From NCBI GenBank assembly GCA_021800315.1, contig JAJYZD010000111.1, forward strand, positions 1 to 10,966: DNA of 10,966 nucleotides, in the 5' to 3' direction. The notes under the pieces are model-generated. The model saw nothing but the letters and a program-made list of their open reading frames with translations. It did not search any database and was not told the DNA's origin. The position numbers were made by a program, and so were the translations under genes. The first letter of the stretch is position 1, and every line of letters begins with the position of its first letter. The stretch comes from Bacillota bacterium (GTDB lineage Bacteria > Bacillota > Desulfotomaculia > Desulfotomaculales > JAJYZD01). This document shows positions 6,066-10,966 of the stretch, piece after piece.

Positions 6066-6266
6066 TTACGACCTGGCGCACATCTTTCGGGGTCCGGGCG
6101 GCGGTGGAGGAAACCGTGGTGGCGGTGGAGAAAGCCGCCGGTTCCTCCGGACGGTGGCCGCCGGCAGTTGCTTCACCGGCTGCCGGGCGGGTTGACCGGT
6201 GCCGGTGATAGCCTCCAGCACCCGGGGGATGATGCTGCTGATCGGCTCCAGGGTATCCACGCGCAT
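6066..6266 (-). CDS. hypothetical small protein with proline-rich tail, 66 aa
   Basis: The ATG at 6266 follows GGAGG with 8 nt spacing, a better fit than the GTG three codons upstream. The N-terminal half (MRVDTLEPISSIIPRVLEAI) may be helical; the C-terminal half is basic and very proline-rich (SPPPPRFPPPPPGPRK), so likely disordered. No family recognised. It is the first gene beyond the oriV palindromes and ends just before a hairpin terminator. The strong SD argues that it is translated. Confidence 0.5.
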   Translation of the reverse strand: MRVDTLEPISSIIPRVLEAITGTGQPARQPVKQLPAATVRRNRRLSPPPPRFPPPPPGPRKMCARS

Positions 6267-6285
6267 ATTTTCCACCTCCGTTTTA

Positions 6286-6362
6286 GCTGGGCTGGAAAAA
6301 AAATATCTGGAATAGCATCATCTTCCAGCCGCCTCCCCTTATTTTTTTCTTTCCAGCCCAGC
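6286..6362. repeat. inverted repeat containing second copy of the 20-bp repeat
   Basis: Perfect 13-bp arms GCTGGGCTGGAAA (6286-6298) and TTTCCAGCCCAGC (6350-6362), with A- and T-runs on the inner sides. A nested pair, CTGGAA (6307-6312) and TTCCAG (6323-6328), lies within. The segment 6343-6362 is identical to 1895-1914. Confidence 0.75.
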
Positions 6363-6374
6363 CTGTTTTGGGGA

Positions 6375-6413
6375 TAGGACAGGCCATGGCCTAAATAGCC
6401 ATGGCCTGTCCTA
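6375..6413. repeat. oriV palindrome 1 (possible ssi-like site)
   Basis: Perfect 16-bp arms TAGGACAGGCCATGGC (6375-6390) and GCCATGGCCTGTCCTA (6398-6413) around a 7-nt loop. In IncQ origins, long palindromes near the iterons expose the single-strand initiation sites used by the RepB primase. A comparable role here is inferred. Confidence 0.75.
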
Positions 6414-6447
6414 GGATATTCCTAGGATATTATTAGGAATATCCTAG
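6411..6447. repeat. oriV palindrome 2 (possible ssi-like site)
   Basis: Perfect 14-bp arms CTAGGATATTCCTA (6411-6424) and TAGGAATATCCTAG (6434-6447) around a 9-nt loop. It is AT-rich, overlaps palindrome 1 by 3 bp, and contains a direct repeat of CCTAGGATATT. Confidence 0.75.
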
Positions 6448-6455
6448 AGCGGATT

Positions 6456-6464
6456 TTATCCACA
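6456..6464 (+). promoter_or_regulatory. DnaA box
   Basis: TTATCCACA, an exact match to the consensus DnaA box, between the palindromes and the iterons. It suggests the host initiator assists origin opening. Confidence 0.7.
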
Positions 6465-6500
6465 GGCTTCAGCCCGCGCCCCGCCTGGGTTTGCGGGTTT

Positions 6501-6566
6501 GGGAACGTTAGCCAAAGTCCCCGGGAACGTTAGCCAAAGTCCCCGGGAACGTTAGCCAAAGTCCCC
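6501..6566 (+). repeat. oriV: oriV iterons, 3 x 22 bp
   Basis: Three identical tandem 22-bp units (6501-6522, 6523-6544, 6545-6566), each beginning GGGAACGTTAGCC and ending AAAGTCCCC. They lie 24 bp past the repC stop codon. Tandem 20-22-bp iterons bound by RepC are the hallmark of IncQ-family origins. With the DnaA box and two palindromes (6375-6464) they form a compact oriV of about 200 bp. Confidence 0.9.
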
Positions 6567-6590
6567 GGCTATGATATGGCAGCCATGGTG

Positions 6591-7529
6591 TTACTTGGTT
6601 TGTCGCCGCCTAGTAATCTGCACCTGCTGGCCCCCGGACTTTGCATCAGGTGCGGGACCGATTTTCCAGTTCGATAGCGAGTCAATGCTTTCAAGGGCCT
6701 GGCGTATCTGAAATCTCCGGCAGCGTACTTCCCCGGGATATGATCCCGGCCCGCCGTAAACATGGCCGGCCAGCGTATCCACACCCACCACTTGGCTTTC
6801 CCCCGGCCGGAGCCAGGCCGACAGGTACGTGTGCAGGATACAGGCTACGTCGCTGCCGAGCGCCCGCATCTCCCGGAGGTCGATGCGCCGGTACGGGGCC
6901 TCCGGGTCCAAGAGAGCGTGTGCCAAGAGAGGATGTAGCGCCACGGCGATCAGCCCGGTGGCCGCCTCCATGCAGAATGACATTGCGGTACCGGCTGAGA
7001 TGGCGTCATAGCGTTTCGTCTGAGGGCGTTCCCTCAGAAGTGTGATGAGATCAGCGGCGCCACGTGCCAAGCCGCGATGCAGGAGCCGCCATGTGTTTCC
7101 TCCGCCTCCTCCCCCTGACGATAGTCCAATGACTCCAGCCAACTCATGGTAAGAGCAGCGTACCGTCACTGTGTCTTGCTCGGCCGCCTCTCCACGCAGT
7201 TGAAGGGCGGAACGAAGGAACGAGCCAGTCTCCGTCCCGGGTTCGGTGGTCAACTGGCGACACTTCCCGCCTCGCATGGCCAGGATCGCCAAATGAAGCC
7301 GGAGATCGTCCGCCCCAAACGCCTCATAACAGCGATGTTCGACTACGACACCGCTGTCGTAACGGTAGGTCACCAGTCGGTTGGATCGTGGGCCGGATGG
7401 CAGGGGGGTGTAGAGGCCGGGCATTAGTCCCTGCGACGGCTCCATCCGTGCGTGATCGTAACGGCATAGGTCGGTCTCTACCTGACGCTTGCTTGGTGGT
7501 TTGCTAACGGCAGTGGCGGACATTGCCAT
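6591..7529 (-). CDS. repC: RepC-like iteron-binding replication initiator (IncQ family), 312 aa
   Basis: RepC binds the iterons of IncQ-type origins and melts the origin for the RepA helicase. Segments recall RSF1010 RepC in order: RYDHARMEPSQGLMPGLY near residue 23, FGADDLRLHLAILAM near 72, a middle region with SYHELAGVIG, VALHPLLAHALL near 195, REMRALGSDVACILHTYLSA near 220, and VDTLAGHVYG near 250. The C-terminal part has the paired winged-helix feel of plasmid Rep proteins. The ATG at 7529 overlaps the repA stop (TGATG), so the two are translationally coupled; a GTG one codon earlier is also possible. The usual RSF1010 protein is about 283 aa, so this one is slightly longer, with a glycine run (SSGGGGGGN) near residue 137. 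The iterons lie directly downstream. No lesion is seen in this gene. Confidence 0.9.
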   Translation of the reverse strand: MAMSATAVSKPPSKRQVETDLCRYDHARMEPSQGLMPGLYTPLPSGPRSNRLVTYRYDSGVVVEHRCYEAFGADDLRLHLAILAMRGGKCRQLTTEPGTETGSFLRSALQLRGEAAEQDTVTVRCSYHELAGVIGLSSGGGGGGNTWRLLHRGLARGAADLITLLRERPQTKRYDAISAGTAMSFCMEAATGLIAVALHPLLAHALLDPEAPYRRIDLREMRALGSDVACILHTYLSAWLRPGESQVVGVDTLAGHVYGGPGSYPGEVRCRRFQIRQALESIDSLSNWKIGPAPDAKSGGQQVQITRRRQTK

Positions 7530-8362
7530 CACTCTCTTTCGAGCAGGTTTGCGGAGGGTTTGACTAGTTTTAGCCGCTTTTCCTCCGGCGGCTGCGACAT
7601 AACCAGCACGCCGCCCCTCTCACGCCGCAACCAGATGTCATCCGTCGGCGGGCCGTAATTGTTCTTTGCGACAACCAGTCGGACCAGACCGGATTCCTTG
7701 TCCGACGCTAAATTGCCTTGCCATCTGATATTGTCGGTGATGGCCGACGAACCACGGATAGCCTGTTGCATGTCGGAGGTATCACTGGTTAGCGCTAGCT
7801 TGTTGGCGTGATGAACAAAAAGAACGGCCGCCCCAGTTTCTCGGGAGATGTTCTCCATGACGCCTACCACTGCGCTCATGGCTCCGCTATTGTTCTCCTC
7901 CAGGTTGTGAAAGCGGCGTAGCGTGTCGAAAATGACAAGTCTGGCACCGGTGGCCATGGATTTTACCTCGCCCGCGAAGGAAGTTGGACTTAAGTCGCGG
8001 TCGATCAGTTTGGAGTCGAGTCCGACCACCGGGTAAAGGTACAGGTGTTCGTAGAGGATATCCCTGGTCGCCGGCGGCAAATACGCGCCCAGGGCGTGAA
8101 ACCTGTTGTGCAACACGGCCTCCGGGTCCTCGGCCTGGAAGTAGAGCACGGGACCGACATGGCGGATCTGGAATACCCCTCCCGTAATGTCGTGGCCACT
8201 TGCGACGGCTATGGCCAGTTCCTGCGCCAATATGGTTTTGCCGTTTCCACCCGGGCCGATGATCGCTCCCACGGTTCAGGTGAGCATCGAGAGAAAAACG
8301 TAACTCGGTTCGGGGGGATCTGTCTCTAGGTAATGTCTCAGGTTCACAGGTTGCATTTGCAT
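7529..8362 (-). pseudogene. repA: RepA-like hexameric helicase (IncQ family) interrupted by an in-frame TGA
   Basis: RepA is the replicative DNA helicase of IncQ plasmids. Walker A GPGGNGKT lies at residues 36-43, Walker B LVIFD at about 142-146, then TLRRFHNLEENNSGAM, a histidine motif LFVHHANK, and RGSSAITDNIRWQ at about 203. These match RSF1010 RepA closely as I recall it. The natural start is the ATG at 8362, with AAAGGGG 8 nt upstream. This gives 278 codons including stop, the family's usual size. Codon 29 (8276-8278) is TGA, at the place where RSF1010 RepA has a glycine just before TVGAL. The 28 codons before it still read like a RepA N-terminus (PPEPSYVFLSML). A GTG at 8272, two codons after the TGA, could restart translation, yielding 247 aa, but it has no SD. 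A single-base nonsense mutation, sequencing error or reinitiation could explain it; the window otherwise uses TGA as a normal stop. Confidence 0.85.
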
Positions 8363-8410
8363 TTTTGATGCCCCTTTCTACGGTATGTTTGTGTTTGTTT
8401 TCGCATATAC

Positions 8411-8431
8411 AAAAACCCGGCGATGTGCCGG
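8411..8431 (-). terminator. hairpin with T-run in the repA leader
   Basis: On the minus strand CCGGC-ACATC-GCCGG (8417-8431) is followed by GTTTTTG. It is about 50 nt upstream of the repA start. It may end an upstream transcript or act as an attenuator of repA. Confidence 0.5.
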
Positions 8432-8668
8432 AGGTACCTGGACCGACCACTGGCCGGGTAACAGGAAAGCCACCCTGACGGCTGGCCGGTATGTACGGGA
8501 CCGGGAACCTTACGGCGGCGGGCGATTGCGGGCCTCGGAGCGTACCCCAGTTTTACCCCAACCCGTACCCCAACGCCGGGGAAAAAGCCCTTCCACGGGC
8601 TACAAGGAAGGAATAACCAGGAAGGAGAAAGCCGCATATAATGCGGCTTCTAGCATTCCGTTACCGTG
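8432..8668. other. intergenic region between repA leader and tRNA remnant
   Basis: Open frames here lack an SD and look non-coding. Visible structure: GTACCCCA twice with a related TTACCCCA between (8540-8575), CTACAA at 8600-8605, and a 9-bp hairpin AAGCCGCAT-ATA-ATGCGGCTT around 8631-8651, which could be a terminator. It may be remnant integrase or att-flanking DNA. Confidence 0.35.
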
Positions 8669-8670
8669 GC

Positions 8671-8686
8671 CTACAACGCTCTACAA
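8671..8686 (+). repeat. CTACAA direct repeat cluster 1
   Basis: CTACAA at 8671-8676 and 8681-8686, exactly one helical turn apart, immediately left of the tRNA remnant. The same hexamer with 10-bp spacing recurs at 9147-9172. TGGCCTACAA is shared by both clusters. Confidence 0.6.
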
Positions 8687-8698
8687 TGCTTGCACCGG

Positions 8699-8744
8699 AC
8701 TCACATTCAAGAGGCCGTGGGTTCGAAACCCTCCGCGCCCACCA
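8699..8744 (+). tRNA. tRNA 3'-half remnant (att site), possibly tRNA-Val(CAC)
   Basis: The T arm GTGGG-TTCGAAA-CCCTC (8717-8733, one mismatch), a seven-base acceptor strand CGCGCCC (8734-8740), discriminator A and CCA (8742-8744) are in correct register. Upstream, the sequence fits an anticodon loop CTCACAT (anticodon CAC), a 3' stem TCAAG and a 5-nt variable loop. The 5' half is absent: no matching GGGCGCG acceptor strand is found upstream, and the 5' anticodon stem does not pair well. A tRNA 3' half beside an integrase gene is the typical attP (or distal att) of an element integrating into a tRNA gene. The amino-acid identity is tentative. Confidence 0.75.
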
Positions 8745-8752
8745 GTAAAGAC

Positions 8753-8780
8753 AAGGCTTCCGGGATTCCGGAAGCCTTCT
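8753..8780 (+). terminator. terminator carried with the tRNA remnant
   Basis: Perfect 11-bp stem AAGGCTTCCGG/CCGGAAGCCTT with a GATT loop, followed by CTTCATT. It starts 8 bp after CCA, so it probably belonged to the original tRNA transcription unit and was captured along with its 3' end. Confidence 0.75.
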
Positions 8781-8791
8781 TCATTGCCTCT

Positions 8792-8813
8792 GTACAGCAA
8801 AAGTACAGCAAAA
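8792..8813. repeat. tandem 11-bp repeat near the att site
   Basis: GTACAGCAAAA occurs twice head to tail (8792-8802, 8803-8813), between the tRNA terminator and the integrase stop codon. Its place suggests integrase arm-type binding sites. Confidence 0.7.
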
Positions 8814-8830
8814 CTCATTTTCCGGGTTCC

Positions 8831-8856
8831 AACCTCGCCGGCTCCCCGGCGGGGTT
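8831..8856. terminator. hairpin at the integrase 3' end
   Basis: AACCTCGCCGG and CCGGCGGGGTT pair over 11 bp (one wobble on the plus strand) around CTCC, 7 bp past the integrase stop. On the plus strand CTTGTTTC follows; the direction of function is unclear. Confidence 0.5.
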
Positions 8857-8862
8857 CTTGTT

Positions 8863-9156
8863 TCATCCGCCCGTCAGAAGGCCGTTGATCTTGTCGGCCG
8901 CGTCTTTCTGGAGTTCGTCGGCAATATGCGCGTAAAATTCCCGCGTCACCTGGTAAGAAGAATGTCCCAGCCGATCCCCGATAACCGCCAGGTCCACACC
9001 CATACGTAAAAGCTCCGTTGCGTGGGAGTGCCGCAGGGAGTGGAAGGGTACGTGCCATTGGTCCGTTTCAATCGGACCCCCCGGCCCGTCCATCAAATAC
9101 CCGTTCCCGCCACGAAACGGCCGCGCCGTTCCTGAATTCTCCCACGCTACAATGGC
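8863..9156 (-). pseudogene. int: tyrosine recombinase/integrase, C-terminal remnant
   Basis: The frame runs from a TAG at 9157-9159 to a TGA at 8863. It encodes only the end of a phage-type integrase: FHSLRHSHATELL (the conserved His-x-x-Arg box), LGHSS (the His/Trp position) and TREFYAHI with the nucleophilic tyrosine. Before this is NGYLMDGPGGPIETDQW, joined directly to HVPFHSLRH. The spacing suggests a deletion of about 20 residues there, because the family normally has a helix between these parts. The N-terminal arm-binding and core-binding domains and the first catalytic arginine are missing. The usual length is about 370-400 aa. The piece lies beside a tRNA 3' half, so it once served integration at that tRNA. 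It cannot be active alone. Tandem CTACAA repeats replace the expected upstream coding sequence. Confidence 0.85.
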
Positions 9157-9172
9157 CTACAATGGCCTACAA
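9147..9172 (+). repeat. CTACAA direct repeat cluster 2
   Basis: CTACAA at 9147-9152, 9157-9162 and 9167-9172, each 10 bp apart (unit TGGCCTACAA). It lies at the point where integrase homology ends and matches cluster 1 at 8671-8686. Confidence 0.7.
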
Positions 9173-9239
9173 GGGGCGATCCGGGGCCGGGTAATGTTTT
9201 ATACCTGCCCACAGCCCATATCGCCCCGGAAATGCCTGT

Positions 9240-9662
9240 CTACGTTGCCCCTGCGCCACTTGTACGCCGCTTCCTTGGTGCAGGTCCAGAACCTCCCCCG
9301 CTTCGCTTATACCGGGGGCAGCTCACAACGTCCGTCCATTGTTTGCAATCCTCCTGACAGTCCGCGCACAGCTTTGCGGGCGGACGGCTTTCTATTTCAA
9401 CTGCGGCATCAGCCTCGGCCTGTGCCTCGCTGGCGGCCTCGGCGGCCGCTTCTTGCAACGCCTGGATGTAAGTCGGCAGCTCATCCCAGGGGATTGACAG
9501 CCCTTTCTTTGTGGGTATCCAGCTATCCTCGCCGGTTTCCTTGTCCCGGACGGCCTTGTAGACGCGAACATCTAGGAAGTCACGATCCTTGAAAGTGCTC
9601 TTTTGAATTCTTACTTCCGAACGGTTGGAACGTGGGATCACCTTGTAGGTTGGTTCAGACAC
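9240..9662 (-). CDS. PC4/p15-like ssDNA-binding protein with C-terminal cysteine cluster, 140 aa
   Basis: GTG start at 9662, with GGGGAGG about 9 nt upstream. Residues about 5-71 (SNRSEVRIQKSTFKDRDFLD, VRVYKAVRD, WIPTKKGLSIPWDELPTYIQ) have the strand pattern and PTKKG...L motif of the transcriptional coactivator p15/PC4 family. Bacterial members of that family bind single-stranded DNA. Residues 70-90 form an Ala/Glu-rich helix. A cluster C99-x2-C102-x3-C106-x8-C115 could hold a metal ion, and the tail is basic and Gly/Ser-rich (KRSGGGSG, PRKRR), useful for nucleic acid contact. A role in plasmid DNA metabolism is plausible. It is the last of a minus-strand group that continues from the right edge. 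Confidence 0.7.
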   Translation of the reverse strand: MSEPTYKVIPRSNRSEVRIQKSTFKDRDFLDVRVYKAVRDKETGEDSWIPTKKGLSIPWDELPTYIQALQEAAAEAASEAQAEADAAVEIESRPPAKLCADCQEDCKQWTDVVSCPRYKRSGGGSGPAPRKRRTSGAGAT

Positions 9663-9687
9663 TTCATTTTTCCTCCCCTCAGTGCGG

Positions 9688-10029
9688 TCACTTACCCGTT
9701 GTGTAGTGTCCAGGATTATCCCTTAGCCGCCGCATAATAACGCTAGGTGCGTTCATCTGCGCCGGATAGGTTATTATGCGGACATCACGGTTATAGTCGA
9801 TGTGTACTCCCATGGCCGCTGATTCTTGTATCGCACCCGCAAGGCCGCCGCATACGTCCTGTATCTCCCCCGTGCCGGGGCAGATTTTCCACTTGCCGCC
9901 TCCGACATAGGCAGCCATGGCATATTCGGAATACGGGTTCTCTGCTTCCGCCGGAAATATAAAGATTGTGCCGCCTAATCGGTTCCGTAGGTCAATGGCC
10001 TTTTGTTTAATGCTCTCCTTTTCCGTCAT
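9688..10029 (-). CDS. hypothetical protein, 113 aa
   Basis: The ATG at 10029 is 2 bp after the stop of the preceding gene (TAACCATG), and GGGAG lies 9 nt upstream, so translation is probably coupled. The N-terminal helix (EKESIKQKAIDLRNRLGG) is followed by a beta-rich segment (TIFIFPAEAE, YAMAAYVGGGKWKICPGTGE), a helix with GGLAGAIQESAAMG and a charged C-terminus. I do not recognise a family. There is no signal peptide or membrane segment. Confidence 0.65.
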   Translation of the reverse strand: MTEKESIKQKAIDLRNRLGGTIFIFPAEAENPYSEYAMAAYVGGGKWKICPGTGEIQDVCGGLAGAIQESAAMGVHIDYNRDVRIITYPAQMNAPSVIMRRLRDNPGHYTTGK

Positions 10030-10031
10030 GG

Positions 10032-10292
10032 TTACCGCTCCCTCTCTTGAAGCTCCCGCGCCTTTTGCCGCGCTCGATGGTCGCTCAATCCGTTGGTCAC
10101 GCTGACAACCTGCGTTGGGGTGCCGATTACCATCTTCTCTAACTGGTCATGGACGGCTAGTTCCAGGTATTTCAGAAACCGTTTTTGTTGGCCTGTCTGC
10201 CTGACGTATTCCAGGGCCAGCTTCGCCATATCTCCGTCGTCCAACGCCAGACCGGGGCCTTCACAGAGGATAACGCTAATCCTGGTCCCCAT
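10032..10292 (-). CDS. possible internal-start product, 86 aa
   Basis: In-frame internal ATG at 10292 with the strongest SD of this group (AAAGGAGG, 9 nt). It would produce the C-terminal domain alone, starting MGTRISVILCEGPG and ending RELQERER. Either a nested gene giving two isoforms or two once-separate genes fused by a small deletion. Confidence 0.45.
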   Translation of the reverse strand: MGTRISVILCEGPGLALDDGDMAKLALEYVRQTGQQKRFLKYLELAVHDQLEKMVIGTPTQVVSVTNGLSDHRARQKARELQERER

Positions 10293-10805
10293 GGGATCAT
10301 TCCTCCTTTCACGCTTCTGCTTCTTCGTCTTGGCCGGCGGTATGTTCTTCCACCAACCTGGATCATACACAACTTCCCGCCTCTCATTAAACCGCCAATC
10401 CATCGCCCGGGTGCCGCCCGGCAGGACATCGCCGATTATGGGACCGTAGGGCCAATGCCCCAGGGCTTTCAGTTCGGCCGCTCCTATGCTCGGGTCCACG
10501 TCCTGGGCCTGCTCCGTGGGGGCGGCCAGGGCGCCCATTTGTAGGCCGGCGCGTTCGTCGGACAGGTACGCGGCCTCCATGTCCCAGTCCGTGCCTGAAT
10601 AAGCGGGGAGCAGGGGCCGGCCTGGTTGTACGGAGGGCGCCAGTGCAGGGTGCAGGTTCGGGACCTGTGCCGGTATCACTCCGTAGCCGCTGGCCTGCTT
10701 TAGCGCCGGGCCGTCTGGTGGGGATGGTGGGGGTGTTGATGATGCCACCTGCTTGTTGTACTTGGCCTCAAAGGCTTTCGCAAGGTCCAAGTACCCCATG
10801 GGCAT
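10032..10805 (-). CDS. hypothetical protein, 257 aa, with an internal SD and start
   Basis: Two ATGs (10805, 10799) are possible; AAGGGG lies upstream of both, with better spacing for the second. The N-terminus has a short helix (YLDLAKAFEAKYNK), then a long proline-rich linker (about residues 20-75), followed by an acidic/hydrophobic segment and WRFNERREVVYDPGWWKNIP near residue 140-155. The C-terminal 86 residues (MGTRISVILCEGPGLALDDG onward) look like a separate compact helical domain. They begin at an in-frame ATG (10292) preceded by AAAGGAGG with 9 nt spacing (10302-10309), encoded within the KRERRND stretch. A second, shorter product is therefore likely. No family recognised. It heads the group with 9688-10029 and 9240-9662. 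Confidence 0.65.
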   Translation of the reverse strand: MPMGYLDLAKAFEAKYNKQVASSTPPPSPPDGPALKQASGYGVIPAQVPNLHPALAPSVQPGRPLLPAYSGTDWDMEAAYLSDERAGLQMGALAAPTEQAQDVDPSIGAAELKALGHWPYGPIIGDVLPGGTRAMDWRFNERREVVYDPGWWKNIPPAKTKKQKRERRNDPMGTRISVILCEGPGLALDDGDMAKLALEYVRQTGQQKRFLKYLELAVHDQLEKMVIGTPTQVVSVTNGLSDHRARQKARELQERER

Positions 10806-10828
10806 TTATCCCCTTTCTTCTCTTACGA

Positions 10829-10834
10829 ATTATA
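10829..10834 (-). promoter_or_regulatory. possible -10 box upstream of the 10032-10805 gene
   Basis: TATAAT on the minus strand, 24 bp before the ATG at 10805. No good -35 is seen at 16-18 bp, although an imperfect palindrome TTTTCG-CT-CGAAAA (10851-10864) covers that place and could bind a regulator. Confidence 0.35.
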
Positions 10835-10886
10835 CGAATGGCACCTCTCATTTTCGCTCGAAAATTAGTTGACAAGCCTGCGTGTT

Positions 10887-10966
10887 TCAGGCGGCGGCCT
10901 TAACCAGCAGGGTATCAGGCTTTTGCTGAACTTCCGGTTCCGCCGGGTGCCGCGGACCAAACAGTC
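10887..10966 (-). CDS. C-terminal end of a gene running off the right edge
   Basis: A frame entering from the right edge is open for 25 codons (ending QQKPDTLLVKAAA) to a TGA at 10887. Its composition is protein-like, but the fragment is too short to classify. It would be the upstream neighbour of the 10032-10805 gene, in the same direction. Confidence 0.4.
   Translation of the reverse strand, partial: LFGPRHPAEPEVQQKPDTLLVKAAA

Noticed and set aside
6501..6566. Tandem 22-bp units as a CRISPR array
   Set aside because: The units are head to tail without spacers, next to repC and a DnaA box; iterons explain them.
8276..8278. TGA read as glycine or selenocysteine by an alternative code
   Set aside because: Other genes in the window end at TGA in the normal way (for example at 178, 2393 and 8863) and contain no other internal TGA. 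I see no obvious selenocysteine-type hairpin, but cannot exclude one.
7887..8450. Alternative minus-strand frame across the repA start
   Set aside because: The frame is out of register with the RepA homology, which continues on both sides of the TGA in the frame starting at 8362.
8344..8637. Minus-strand 97-codon frame between repA and the tRNA remnant
   Set aside because: No SD, low-complexity start, overlaps the repA leader and hairpin. It might be a remnant of an integrase end, but this is not supportable.
8641..8744. A complete tRNA gene
   Set aside because: The 5' acceptor strand, D arm and 5' anticodon stem are missing; only the 3' half is present.

Overview
The window looks like most of a mobilizable, once-integrative plasmid or plasmid-derived element, probably from a Gram-positive (Firmicutes, perhaps Peptococcaceae-like) host. 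Reasons: strong AGGAGG-type ribosome binding sites, a MobL-type relaxase, ribbon-helix-helix accessory proteins and a TxpA-like small toxin locus. The host assignment is an inference. Most genes are GC-rich and on the minus strand; the first 1.8 kb is AT-richer and may have a different origin.

Layout. 1-1800: two unrecognised genes in opposite directions (178-870 minus; 1122-1799 plus, ending in a helix-turn-helix), then a strong terminator. 1895-2400: a candidate type I toxin-antitoxin locus: a 26-residue hydrophobic peptide gene with its own promoter, an SD-sequestering leader and a terminator, plus an antisense promoter giving a predicted ~110-nt RNA over its 3' end. 2393-4971: a mobilization operon (two RHH-type relaxosome proteins, a MobL relaxase, a small acidic protein), preceded by an oriT-like region (5010-5220) rich in inverted and direct repeats. 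5403-6266: two small unrecognised genes, each followed by a hairpin terminator.

6286-8362: the replication module. Three perfect 22-bp iterons, a perfect DnaA box and two long palindromes form an oriV next to repC and repA, whose products closely resemble the RSF1010/IncQ RepC initiator and RepA hexameric helicase. No RepB-type primase is present in the window. 8670-9172: a tRNA 3'-half with its terminator (an att site), short tandem repeats and the C-terminal remnant of a tyrosine integrase. 9240-10966: a tightly spaced minus-strand group: PC4-like ssDNA-binding protein, two unrecognised proteins and the tail of another gene.

The element seems partly decayed or recoded. repA has one in-frame TGA just before its Walker A motif. 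The second RHH gene is separated by a -1 shift at an A5 run from a downstream frame encoding an acidic SSB-like tail. The integrase lacks its N-terminal half. If these are real mutations, autonomous replication and excision may be lost; if they are recoding or sequencing errors, the plasmid may be functional.
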